Source: Bubalus kerabau (lineage: Eukaryota; Chordata; Mammalia; Artiodactyla; Bovidae). Taken from it: a DNA stretch of 64,000 nt. Numbering within the stretch: the first letter of the stretch is position 1; the number at the start of each line of letters is the position of its first letter. The position numbers and the translations under genes are program-made. The notes under the pieces were generated by a model. That model made no database searches and was not told the origin of the DNA. It saw nothing but the letters and a program-made list of their open reading frames with translations. The DNA lies in assembly GCF_029407905.1 (NCBI RefSeq), contig NC_073627.1, forward strand, positions 161,825,697-161,889,696. Direction: 5' to 3'. This document shows positions 1-10,225 of the stretch, piece by piece.

Positions 1-119
1 CTGGAGTGAGTTGCCATTTCCTACTCCAGGGGATCTTCCCGATCCAGGGATCGAACCCGCGTGTCCTGTGTCTCCGGCACTGCAGGCGAGTTCTTTGTCT
101 GCTGAGCCATCCGGGAAGC
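1..119 (-). repeat. Bov-tA SINE, truncated by window edge
   Basis: Reverse complement of the tRNA-Glu-derived ruminant SINE. The B-box-like 'gggatcgaacccgcg' and the terminal 'gagccatccgggaagc' (the reversed SINE head) are visible. The rest lies left of the window. Confidence 0.85.
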
Positions 120-230
120 ATTACTGCTTTATGCCAGTGCAAATGTGACAATTTAAAGTTTTACTTGAAGACTGGATGCCTGTTCAGGTTTCTCCTCAGT
201 AATGAATTTGTGACCAATTTTAATATGTTA

Positions 231-345
231 TGTCCACGTGTACACCCGTGGTGGATTCATGTTGATGTATGGCAAAACCAATACAATATTGTAAAGTCAT
301 TAGCCTCTAATTAAAATAAATAAATTTAAATTAAAAAATAAAAAA
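231..345 (+). repeat. Ruminant L1 3' end
   Basis: The 3' UTR signature 'tggattcatgttgatgtatg' followed by 'aaccaatacaatattgtaaa' and an A-rich tail is typical of cattle-type L1 3' ends. Only the last ~115 bp are present. Confidence 0.75.
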
Positions 346-414
346 ACAACCATAATACTATATCTCATCTAAAAATTGGATAATTAAAATTCATTAAATA
401 TAAAAAAATCAATA

Positions 415-845
415 AACATGCAATGTCATATACAAATAATTTTATGTAAATGTGCAATTTTATGATTTTGAACCAAATTGAATATTCAGTGTTATATACA
501 AATTTTGCAATTTTCTATAAACATGCAATTTAAAGAATTTGTGGCCAAATTAAATATGCAATGTTATATACAAATTTTATAATTTTATATAAATAAGCAA
601 TTGGATGAATTTGTGACCAAATTACATGGCAGTTACATAAACATTTTGCAATTTTATATAAATATGCAATTTTATGACTGTGACTAAATTAAATATGTGA
701 TGTTATATACAAATATTATAATTTTATATATAGTTTTATACATTTTGACAAATGTGGAATGTTATAAAAAGTATAAAAACTATCAAACTGTTATGAAATA
801 TACAATTTTATGAATTTGTGACCAAATTAAAGATGTAATTTTATA
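415..845. repeat. AT-rich tandem repeat, period about 70 bp
   Basis: About six degenerate units. The marker 'gaatttgtgaccaaatt' or variants recurs near 463, 536, 605, 676 and 811, alternating with 'atgcaatgttatatacaaat' and 'ataattttatataaat'. Spacing is 69-73 bp, with one unit apparently too degenerate to see. No coding potential. Confidence 0.75.
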
Positions 846-1787
846 TAAAAAGAGGCATGTGTGTGTTTTTTCCCCATCCTCTGGTTCTCTGGAGCAGTTC
901 TGAGTGAAGGGTACAGGGGTGTGTTCTTGCTGTGTGACCCACTCCTTCCTTCTCCCTTTATGCCTCAGGCTCATCTTGCATGGGTGTGTCTCCTGCTCTG
1001 ACTCAAGATTTCCAGATGCCAGATTCCTGGGGGACCTGAATACAGCCCCTCGTCTGTCACCTCCTCCCCGCTCTTCCCCTGGGAGAGAGGCCCCAGCCTG
1101 GTCAGGCTCCTGCACAGCCTCCCCACTGTGGTGTCTCTGAGTCCTGTCTGGGCCTGCTGGGCTCCCTGGAGGTGCAGACTGGCTCTGACAGAGCTGTTGG
1201 GAAGGGCTGGTGGGGCCCTGCTTGCTGGGGTTCTTCAGTGGCCCCTCACTTGTGAGCCTCCTGCCACTCTGGGGCCACCTTCCCCTTCTGTCCCTGCTGT
1301 CCTTTCTGCATCCTCATCACAGTGGGTCTGGTGGCTCAGCCCTGCAACCTCATGGAGACACAACTCCCTTCCCCTGGACCTTAGGGTAGGATCCCCCACC
1401 CACCTAGATTTCCTGGGGGAGCCCCGTGGTCCCAGCCCTGTCCCCTTTCCCAGAGCAAAGGTGCTCGTGCAGAGCTGCACACCCCCTGACTGCCCCCACT
1501 CCTGCCTGTGAACATATTACATCAGGAGTGGGAAGAAAAATATTTTAGATCACAAATCAGGAGGAAGAAGTGAATTTATAATTACTTGAAAATAAATTCT
1601 TGAGAAGCAGTGTTGCCTGTGTGAGACCCCTATATCAGATCACCTAAGTTGTCCTTGAATGGAGAAGACTGACTGGGCCTCCATTTGTTTTTGTGTCTGT
1701 TAACACTTTATGAGAAGCTGAGGGATGGTGGGGGGTGGGGGGCGGGGTGAGGGTGTTAGGGGCAATATTATATAATCAACAGACTTG
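846..1787. other. Non-repetitive stretch, no gene recognised
   Basis: A GC-rich block (about 880-1510) is followed by AT-richer DNA with a short G-run near 1728-1748. It is open for about 110-127 codons in several frames on both strands. None resembles a known protein or has splice-flanked structure, so I call no gene. Confidence 0.4.
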
Positions 1788-1990
1788 AGCTTCCCTGGTG
1801 GCTAACATGATAAAGAGTCTGCCTGCAATACAGGAGCCACAGGTCCAATCCCGGGGTCTGGAAGATCTCCTGGAGAAGGCAATGGCAACCCACTCCAGTA
1901 TTCTTGGCTGGAGAATCCCATGGACAGAAGAGCCTGGCAAGTCCCAGTCCATGGGGTCACAAGAAGTCGGACATGACTGAGCGACTAACA
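1788..1990 (+). repeat. Bov-tA SINE
   Basis: Starts 'gagcttccctggtggct', runs through the BovA part and ends 'gacatgactgagcgactaac'. Complete, moderately diverged. Confidence 0.9.
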
Positions 1991-2091
1991 TTTCACATAT
2001 GGGATGCATCTGAGCAGTTTTACAGGATAGGTAAGAGCACGTATTAGTGGACATTAACCTAAAACATAGAGTTTTAACACTACAGCCTTAC

Positions 2092-2608
2092 TGTTGTTGT
2101 TCAGTCACTCAGTCATGTCCGACTCTGTGACCCCATGGACTGCAGCATGCCAGACTTCCCTGTCCTTCACCATCTCGCAGAGTTTGCTCTAACTTATGTC
2201 CACTGAGTCGGTGATGCCATCCAACCATCTCATCCTGTCGACCACTTCTTTTCATGCCTTCAATCTTTCCCAGAATCAGAGTCTTTTCAAGTGTCTTTTC
2301 AAGCTTTTCCCATCAGGTGGCCAAGTATTGGAGCTTTAGCTTCAGCATCAGTCCTTCCAATGAATATTCAGGGTTGGTTTCCTTCAAGATTGACTGGTTT
2401 GATCTCCTTGCTGTTGAAGGGACTCTCCTGAGTCTTCTCCAACACCACGGTTAAACAAGCATCAGTTCTTCGGTGCTCAGCCTACTTTATGGTCCTGCTT
2501 TCACATCCGTACACGACTACTGGGAATACTATAGCGCTGACCAGACGGATCTTTGTCGGCAAAGTGATGTCTCTGTTTTCTAAAACGGCGTCTAGGTTTG
2601 TCACAGCC
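2092..2608 (-). repeat. BovB LINE fragment (3' part)
   Basis: Antisense BovB, from the 'gttcagtcactcagtcatgt' 3' end through the RT C-terminal region to 'cgtctaggtttgtcac'. Considerably diverged with small indels, so older than the copy at 45.9 kb. Non-coding remnant. Confidence 0.85.
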
Positions 2609-2799
2609 TTTATTACATCACCATTTCTAATGGTTCAGTGTAGGTTGGTTCTCTGATAGTGAGTCTCACCAGACTGGGGCTGTGGTCCCTTCAAGGCCTG
2701 AATGGAAAAGGACGTGCTTCCAAGCTTACACATGAGGTGGGGCTGGATTCAGTTCTTGGGGGCAGTTGGCAGGAGGCTGTCCTTTGCCTCTCCATTTAC

Positions 2800-3007
2800 T
2801 GTTTAGTCGTCACTCAGGCGTGTCAGACTCTTTGAAACCCCGTGGACTGTAACCTACCAGGCACCTATGTCCGTGGAATTCTCCAGGCAAGAATAGTGGA
2901 GTGGGTTGCTATTTCTTTCTCCAGCAGATTTTCCCAACCCAAGGATCAAACCCAAGTCTCCTGCATTGGCAGGCGGATTCTTCACGGCTGAGCCACCAGG
3001 GAAGCCC
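2800..3007 (-). repeat. Bov-tA SINE
   Basis: Reverse-oriented copy ending 'gagccaccagggaagcccag', directly followed by another SINE of the same orientation. Confidence 0.85.
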
Positions 3008-3032
3008 AGTCCTCTCCATATGTGTGTGTGTA

Positions 3033-3240
3033 CATGCTAAGTTGCTTCAGCTGTGTCAGACCCTTTGCAACCCTATACCAGGCTCCCTCTGTCCATGGGA
3101 CTCTCCAGGCAAGAATGCTGGAGTGGATTGCCATGCCTTCCTCCAGGGGATCTTTCTGATTCAGGGACTGAACTGGCATCTCTTAGGTCTCTAGCAATGA
3201 CAAGCGGGTTGGTTACCCCCAATGCCACCAGGGAAACCCA
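3033..3240 (-). repeat. Bov-tA SINE
   Basis: Second tandem-placed antisense copy, 'gctaagttgcttcagctgtg' to 'caccagggaaaccca'. It lies immediately upstream of the ERV LTR. Confidence 0.8.
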
Positions 3241-3265
3241 GGCCTCTCCACAGGGCTGAGCAAAA

Positions 3266-3271
3266 CATGGC
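3266..3271. repeat. LTR target-site duplication, left copy
   Basis: CATGGC, repeated exactly at 4554-4559. Six base pairs is the size expected for class II (beta-like) retroviral integrases. Confidence 0.8.
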
Positions 3272-4553
3272 TGCTGGGAGCCGGCATATTGCATATTGAG
3301 TGAGGATCTGGAATAGCTCAACTGGAATTCTATCACTGCTGAGAGCCAGCGTGAGGCACTCCACCCATGACAAAGGTCATGAGGAAGGAGGCTCGGCATA
3401 CGCAAAGGCGGGATCGAGCCTCAGGAGTCCCCCTGGAAATTCTCGAACATCTACCCCCAAAACCAGAGTCTGCCTACTTTCTGCTTTGTGCTTTCACCTA
3501 CACCTCTGACTTTACAGGGGGCTGTCCCCCACTACCTCTCTCTGGAAAAAGAGTTAGCTTACAGCTCCAGTTAATAATTCCTGGGTGTGACAGTGTTTAA
3601 CCTACAAACTCCTTTGGAAATCCTCTAGCCTGCCTGAATAGGTTTTTCCGGCCACATGTGATTGTTCAGAGCCTCCCAACTGTGAGAGGCAGGAGATGTT
3701 CTAAACTGCCTAAACACAGATTCCTTTGAGTAGTTAAAAGATTGATTAGAAAATGTATTGGTGAAGGGTTTTTCACTTGTTGGGCCAATGTTTGCTGCTA
3801 AGTCTCCATACTCCTTACCTACTGTGTCCTTGGCAGTGTATTGATTGATATAATGGGTGTATAGAAATGTAAAATGCCGCTTTGTCCAATGCTTTTTGGA
3901 AGGCTGGCGCCTGACTTTGGAATAATCACCTTTAGAAAAAGATAAGTTTCTTAAAATGTTAACAGGCCTCCGGGCCAGAAGATGATGTCAATCACCTGAA
4001 CTTTTGCATATGATAAGTTTGCAGGAAGAAAGCCTGGCTTGCTGCATGACTCTACCCCTTCCCCCATTATCCTCTATGCATACCTTAAGGTATAAAAACT
4101 ACTTTGGAAAATAAAGTGCGGGCCTTGTTCACTGAAACTTGGTCTCCCCATGTCATTCTTCCCTTTAACTTCCGGCTGAGCGTCCATCTGGAGCGCGGAT
4201 GTCCTCTGCGACCATTTATTTGCCTGGGCTTCTAAGACCCACTCGAGAGGGTGTCTAAGGTGGGGCACCTTCCGCTATTCGAGAGGGCGCCTGCGGCCTC
4301 CGTGGTCAGAGCTAACCTGGTGTCACGGGTTATATTGATTTTCCGCGTAAACCAAGCCACTCAGCTTCTTTTCTCCACTGAATTTTCCTACTGAGCTATC
4401 TTTATTTCAGCCGCTTTTCTCCACTGAATTTCTTCACTGAGCTATCCTCATTCTATTACTCTTTGAATCTTTGATGAATAAATAAATATAAATAGGTCGC
4501 CGACGCCGTCCCCGCTTCGAATACCCTGGATCAGCCGGGGCTGGTCCCCGGCA
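3272..4553 (+). mobile_element. Solo LTR of a bovine class II ERV (BTLTR1-like)
   Basis: The 1282-bp element begins TGCTGGGAGCC and ends GGTCCCCGGCA, giving TG...CA termini flanked by an exact 6-bp duplication. A TATA box (tataaaa, 4091-4097) and AATAAA (4110-4115) mark the U3/R region on the plus strand; the GC-rich segment 4180-4330 and the tail to 4553 would be R/U5. No primer-binding site, gag, pol or env follows, so it is a solo LTR left by recombination. Near its 5' end, 3286-3350 is an inserted segment bounded by 'tgctgRgagccRgc' repeats. The BTLTR1 name is from memory; the structure is seen directly. Confidence 0.8.
3286..3350. repeat. BovB-derived insert inside the LTR
   Basis: The LTR start 'tgctgggagccggc' (3272-3285) is repeated as 'tgctgagagccagc' (3337-3350). 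Between them lies 'catattgag' plus 'gaatagctcaactggaattc', which also occurs in the BovB RT region at 11653 and 47389. A small BovB piece with a 14-bp duplicated flank is the simplest reading. Confidence 0.65.
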
Positions 4554-4559
4554 CATGGC
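4554..4559. repeat. LTR target-site duplication, right copy
   Basis: CATGGC, matching 3266-3271. Confidence 0.8.
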
Positions 4560-5214
4560 AGCTTGTTTCAACAGAGAAAGTGAGCAATGCGGTGGGGATG
4601 GGTGGGGTGTGGGAGCTGGGGAGGAGTCACCATCCTTTTAGCCTGATCTTGAGACATGCCACTGCTTCTGTTGATCCATTTCTCAGTATTTTATGTGAAA
4701 ATCTGACAGCTCTGAGACCCTACTTGTGAGTTAGTGAGTTACCTTACCACATTATTTATGTGAGTCTTTATGAGTGTGCATGTTCACCTGGGTAGTGTGT
4801 ATATACCAGTATACAAGTGCATATGGATGCATACAAACATATGTGCTAGCCAACTGTGCACATACCATCCCGTCGTGAGATCTCTGGATCGAGGATCAGA
4901 CTGTTTCGTTGCCGAGTACACTTAGCCCTGGTTCCCCAAGCGGGAGAGGGGAGAGGCACGTGTACCTGTGTGTGCAGTGGGGTTTATGCATCAATTCCAG
5001 GTTATGAAACTCAGAGCTTAAATAGATGGCTGACACATCAACTCCTGCTCTCCTCCTCAGTAAGAAATATCCTGTATTTTCTTCTGGAATAGAAACAAAG
5101 TCTCTTTTGGAGGAAAGAAGCCTAGAATGTGAGTACACGGCCCTGATCGGCAGGGGACAACCTCTAGTCCCTACAGGGCAGTAGCCAACCTCTCCCTTCT
5201 AAGGCATGTCAACC
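4560..5214. other. Unique DNA, nothing recognised
   Basis: Mixed-composition sequence with short frames only. No repeat family or gene could be named. Confidence 0.4.
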
Positions 5215-5224
5215 ATTTGTGCTT

Positions 5225-5445
5225 GCTGCATGCTAAGTTGCTTCAGTCATGTGTAACTCTTTGCAACCTTATGGCCCTTAGCCCACCAGGCTTCTTTGTT
5301 CATGGGCTTCGCCAGGCAAGAATACTGGAGTGGGTTGTCATGTTCTCTTCCAGAGGATCTTCTTGGCCCAGAGATGGAACCAGCATCTCTTAGGTCTCCT
5401 GCATTGACAGGGAGGGTTCTTTACCACTAGCACCACCTGAAAAGT
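5225..5445 (-). repeat. Bov-tA SINE
   Basis: Antisense copy, 'gctaagttgcttcagtcatg' to 'caccacctgaaaagtcc'. Diverged. Confidence 0.85.
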
Positions 5446-6188
5446 CCTGTTAACCAAACAGCCTTTAAGCAAAGTTGCCCACAATCTTTGCTCAAAAAAC
5501 TTAAACTTTAAGCAAACCTGAAAAATGTCATGTCCATTTTATAAATTGAAGATAATAGGATTAAAGGCCAGAAATTTGTCCCCAGTAGTAAAGATAAGCA
5601 GGGTGCACACAGTCTCTCTGCCTGGATGTTAAACATTCACTCTATGGGATTTCATTAAATACATATAAACTTTTAAAGATTTTTTGACATCCCCCAATAG
5701 TCTGAGTTGGACAAATAGAAAATACAAAACTCAGTTTTTGGAATAGATTTCCACAAGAACATGAAGTGACTTTTCACCCATCCCTTTCCTGGGCCCTGAG
5801 TCATCTTGGCCTGTTTTTTCTTGACTCCTCAGACTCAGGTTTTACCATGTCTCAGCACTTGACTGCTCTTCCTCTGGTTTCTTTTGTCTTTTCTGTCCCC
5901 TCGGGCACACCTCATGCTGTCCCTGCTGAATCACAGCAACAGGCCTCCGGCTTTGACAGCTGTCTCTGTCCTCCATTATGCTACGATCCCACAGGAGTCT
6001 GGAATCTTCCTGATGCAAACCACTTCCCAGGATTTCCACCCCTCCCTCCCTGGAGAGTGTCCAGACAATGTCTTATTAAGCGCTTGGCTTTTGCTCCATC
6101 CTCTGAGTTGCTGAAACCATTTCCACACTAATGAGGATTTTAGTCTACCTATTAGCCTTGTTAAATAATCATGGATTATAGAGACATT
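5446..6188. other. Unique DNA, no gene recognised
   Basis: Contains a 121-codon open frame (5766-6131, plus) with no recognisable domain and no supporting signals. Treated as non-coding. Confidence 0.4.
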
Positions 6189-6395
6189 TGGGCTTCCCCG
6201 CTGGCTCAGATGGTGAGGAATCTGCCTGCAGTGCAGGAGACCTGGGTTCAATCCCTGGGTTGGGAAGATCCCCTGGAGAAGGGAATGGCAACCCATTCCA
6301 ATGTTCTTGTCTGGAGAATCCCCTGGACAGAGGAGCCTGGCAAGCTACAATTGGTGGGTTGCAAAGAGTTGGACACAACTGAGTGACTAAGACAC
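6189..6395 (+). repeat. Bov-tA SINE
   Basis: Well-preserved copy from 'gggcttccccgctggctcag' to 'gacacaactgagtgactaag'. Confidence 0.9.
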
Positions 6396-7524
6396 ATATA
6401 GACATTTATGTGACAAAATGTTTTTGTAGTATTCTTCAAATGTCAAAAACTTCAAAAGAATTAAAATGTTCCCAATGGGATTCTGGTTAAGTTACTGGTA
6501 TTAGACCCATACAGTATGTTAGGGAGTTATCAAAAGTAACATAGCAAAATAATTAATGAAATGAAAAAATGTTGGAAAAAAGTGTTTAAAAATGTTAAGA
6601 GGAAAAAACAAGATTATTAATAGTATTTACCTGTGGTGGTTGTAAGGCAGGTGCACAAATTCTTTGATCTTTTTCTTTCAAGATATATAGCTGAACATGT
6701 GGTGCAATTAGTGACTCATCTGTAATCATCAGGACATGGCAGAGGTGGCTATACATGACCAGCTGCTAGAACTGGGCTCTCCCTTCCAGATCGAAGGGCC
6801 AGCAACAAGCCAGCACAGCAAACAGGTCCTCAGGACAGCGCAGTAACCGTCTTTTAGGGCCCGCTGCCATGTCAAAGGGGTCCATGTCCACGTAGGGCAT
6901 TTGGCCCTGAGTCAAAAGCTAGCTCCCACAGCATCACTCTGAAGGCCCACAGGTCACTGGCCCTGGAGAACTCATTATTAACCAGACTTTCAAGAGCCAT
7001 CCACCAAATCCGCCTGTTTTCATTGTCCCCCAGGCAATGACATAGTCCACGGGGAACAAGTCTCTGCAGACGGCATTGTCTGCGATCTTAACTTGAAGTG
7101 TATCCTCAGCAATACAGGTCCTAACAGCCACATCTTGGTGGATGACTTCCCTGCTGGACAGACAGCTCATTCCTCAGGCAATCTGAACAGTCATGTGAAC
7201 CAAGTCTTGTTAAGAAATCACCTGTGGATTATGGGCCTCTACTAATTGGCACTGCCGTAAAAACAATCTAAGATTCCCCCAGTTCATGTAAGCCAATATC
7301 CCCATGGGCTTTTCTCCTTCTATACACACCCTGGTGATAGGAAGAAGATTTCTGTGATGAAGACCTCATAGCTTACAACTCTCAGTGAGCATCATTGTCA
7401 CCTGAATTTCAGAAGCTTGATCTTTAACTGTTTTTACAAATACTTGCTTTTCTTTATTTGAATCTTTTTCTTTTTTTCCTTTAGCCACAGACTTTATTGT
7501 TTGAATATTTGCAACTATTATTCT

Positions 7525-7790
7525 GCTGCTAAGTGGCTTCAGTCGTGTCCGGTTCTGTGCGACCCCATAGACAGTAGCCCACCAGGCTCCGCCGTCCCTG
7601 GGATTCTCCAGGCAAGAACACTGGAGTGGGTTGCCATTTCCTTCTCCAATGCATGAAAGTGAAAAGTCAAAGTGAATTCGCTCAGTCGTGTCCGACTCTT
7701 AGCGACCCCATGGACTGCAGCCTACCAGGCTCCTCCGTCCATGGGATTTTCCAGGCAAGAGTACTGGAGTGGGGTGCCATTGCCTTCTCC
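7525..7790 (-). repeat. Bov-A2 SINE with exact TSD
   Basis: Antisense Bov-A2 dimer ('gctgctaagtggcttcagtc' and then a second BovA unit). It is flanked by the exact 12-bp duplication 'aactattattct' at 7513-7524 and 7791-7802. It is the youngest layer of the nest inside the RYK copy. Confidence 0.9.
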
Positions 7791-7924
7791 AACTATTATT
7801 CTATACACTTTTAATTTCTTCCAAAACTCTATGCTCCATATTGCTAGGTCACTTCGCTCTCCATTTTATTCTACATTTCCATCAAGCAGTGTTTCCCCAA
7901 ATCACAATCTGCTGATGTTGTATT

Positions 7925-8049
7925 GTTGTTGTTCAGTTGCTAAGTTGTGTCTGTCCTTTTGTGATGCCATGGACTATAGGCCACCAGGCTCCTCTGTCCA
8001 TGAGATTTCCCAGGCACGAACACTGGAGTGGGCTGCCATTCCTTCTCCA
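7925..8049 (-). repeat. BovA monomer
   Basis: Single antisense BovA unit, 'gttcagttgctaagttgtgt' to 'gggctgccattccttctcc'. It forms the 5' end of the composite insertion. Confidence 0.8.
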
Positions 8050-8215
8050 TATTTGGATCTTTTTCATCTACTAAAACCCCATGGAAAATATGCTCAAAAG
8101 TACCTTATCGAAGTGCATCTTTTAGAATTTTCCTCTCCCTGGATATTGCAATACCCTTCACCTTAGCGTTGGCCTCCAAAAGAGTGACACTTCTCAGGTC
8201 ATTCTTCTGTCTTTT

Positions 8216-9261
8216 GAAGACAGAACCCTTCTTGAGTGAAAATAAAAACAAAAAACCAAACTCTGTTGCTATGTCAGATAGGATATTATCAACATAGTTC
8301 AGAAGTGACAATGCAAAGCAATTTTTTCAACAAAAGCATGTTTATTATGCAATCTGAGACAAAGTGCAATCAGGAGGGAGCCTGATTATACTTTAAAAGC
8401 AAATGCACTCAGGAATGAGTCTGGAAACAGAAGCAGCTTTGGTATTTGTTGGACTGTCATCCTCAGCCACTTTTGCCAAAACACGCAGAATGAATGGGTC
8501 TGGTGCCCTGTGTGCTGGGCTGCAGGCCCAATTTCTTAACACAGGGCAGATTAACTGGGCCAACCACCCCTGTGCTCAGTGGGCAAAGCTGATCGCTCTC
8601 CTGTCCTCGTGGGGCCAGCGGGAGGGACTGACTGAAGACAAAGCGCCGTGGGTTACACTTCAGAGGGGTGTGCTGCAGGAGGAGGGTGCCGGTTTTACTG
8701 ATTGCAGCCCCATCCACTTCTTCCATCTTCCTGGCTTCCTCCAGTTCTCCTGGATTTCACACCAATTAACCTCAACTTCGGCCCCTTACCTAGATTTCTC
8801 AAGAATTTGATCTAGCTATAAATAGGAGGAGGAAATAAATAAATAAATAAGAAAACCTTTTTGCTGTGCTCAAAGACTCTGCATAACCATCCTGCTTTTA
8901 AAAAACAGAGTATAGCACCAGAACACTACATCTGATTCCCTTTCATTTCCTTTTATAATAGTTGAAAATAACATGAGGTGCTTTGGCCGAAAGTCAAGCT
9001 TGTTCTAGACCCGTGACTACCCTATAAAGCCACAATTACACAAAGGCTCTGCAGAGCTCCACCTTCTCACCCCACAAAAGAAACCCCAGTTCCTAGCTAG
9101 AGACCTAGGCCAGGATGCATTTCTTGGTCAGCCTGCTCTCCTACCTTCTTCTAAGCAAAAGCAGGAAATCTGGAAATGAGTTTTCTAAAATAAAGCAAGG
9201 CATGTTCAGGAGATGGTTAAAATGGCAATAATTTCATCCTAATTATTTTTCTAGATCATTT
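8216..9261. other. Unique DNA, no gene recognised
   Basis: Includes a 135-codon plus frame (8403-8810) and an opposing 87-codon frame. I recognise no protein. A short (aaat)n tract lies at about 8832-8850. Confidence 0.4.
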
Positions 9262-9543
9262 GAGGTGCTGGAGAAGACTCATGCGAGTCCTTTGGACAAC
9301 AAGCATTTTGGCCAACTGATGGGAAGAACTGACTCATTGGAAAAGACCCTGATACTGGGAAAGATTGAGGGCAGGAGGAGAAGGGAGTGACAGAGCATGA
9401 GATGCTTGGATGGCATCACTGACTCAGTGGACATGAGTTTGGGCAGACTCTGAGAGATAGTGAAGGACAGGGAAGCCTGGCATGCTGCGGTGCATGGGGT
9501 AACAGAGTCGGACACAACTGAGTGATGGAACAACAGCAACAAA
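9262..9543 (+). repeat. BovB 3'-end fragment
   Basis: Sense BovB from 'gtgctggagaagactc' to 'gacacaactgagtgatggaa', 5'-truncated and diverged. Confidence 0.85.
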
Positions 9544-9679
9544 TGAGGATTAAGGTCATGGACATTGGATGCTCAGTGTATGGGACCATTGAATAAATTC
9601 ACTCTGTTACTGTTGAATCACTGTGATTACTGCAGATGTAGAAACTGGCTGGAATTCCCCTTTCAAAAAAAATTTTTTT

Positions 9680-9960
9680 TTCTTTAGGACTTCCATGTTG
9701 GGCCTGTGGTTAAGCATCCACCTGCCAATGCAGGGGAGACAGGTTCCGTCCTTGGTCCAGGGATATCCCACATGCCATGGGGCAACTAAGCCGGTGTGCC
9801 ATAACTACTGAAGCCCACACGCTCTGCAGCCCATGCTCCAAAACAAGAGAATCCACATCAATGAGAAGCCCATGCATTATATCTAGAGAAAGCCTGAGCA
9901 TAGCAATAAGATCCAGTGCAGCCAAAAATAAATCAATACGTGAAAAAATAAAAAAAGATT
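9680..9960 (+). repeat. CHR-type SINE (tRNA-derived)
   Basis: 'ttaggacttccatgttgggc' head, a tRNA-like middle and the tail 'gatccagtgcagccaaaaat' followed by A-rich DNA, typical of cetartiodactyl CHR SINEs. Confidence 0.75.
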
Positions 9961-10225
9961 AGTTCATGTTTAAAAAAAAATTAGCATTGTTCAAGGAAAT
10001 GCTTGCTTACAAGCATTTGGTTTGCTGGGAGAAATAATTACACTAAAGTAAATTTAATCATATTAAAAAGACCTCTCTTATAAACAGGGTCAAACATTGT
10101 ATATTTTAAAATAATATTTATTATATGTTTTGTTAGACATATTTGCTGCAGAAGATTAAAATGATACATATATATAGAACCCTCACTGTTTTTCCATCAT
10201 CTAGATATAGCACACTCAGCACATT

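Larger units (their letters stand above)
7470..8049 (-). mobile_element. Composite retroposon inserted in the RYK copy
   Basis: Flanked by near-identical 15-bp repeats 'tatttgRatcttttt' (7455-7469 and 8050-8064), which are RYK sequence duplicated on insertion. Read on the minus strand, the insert starts with a BovA monomer (8049-7925). It continues through about 120 bp of unique sequence and, after the younger Bov-A2, ends with AATAAA (7498-7493) and a short A-rich tail (7479-7470). This looks like a retroposed transcript 3' end that carries a BovA. Confidence 0.65.
6740..8215 (-). pseudogene. RYK: RYK processed pseudogene, 5'-truncated, with nested insertions
   Basis: The minus strand encodes a decayed intronless copy of RYK, the atypical Wnt-binding receptor tyrosine kinase-like protein. 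It starts abruptly at 'RQKNDLRSVTLLEA' (8215-8160), just before the kinase domain, and runs through 'KDPN' (8050), then 'KTVKDQASEIQVTMMLTE' (about 7440), 'YMNWGNLRLFLRQCQL' (about 7280), 'SREVIHQDVAVRTC' (about 7140, the RYK catalytic-loop region), 'DTLQVKIADNAVCRDLFP' and 'WMALESLVNNEFS'. It ends near 'QQLV' about 6740. Several in-frame stops (for example after SCKL and before GMSCL) and a frameshift after 'DNENR' show it is dead. The kinase exons are fused without introns, so it is a retrocopy. A 580-bp composite insertion (7470-8049) splits it. Receptor and transmembrane parts are absent. Family comparison is from memory. Confidence 0.88.

Noticed and set aside
3272..4553. Possible remaining provirus next to the LTR
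   Set aside because: Target duplications abut both LTR ends directly and no internal viral sequence is present, so it is a solo LTR.
6189..6395. tRNA-like sequence that could suggest a tRNA gene
   Set aside because: tRNA-derived head of a Bov-tA SINE; no functional cloverleaf expected. The same holds for the other SINE copies.
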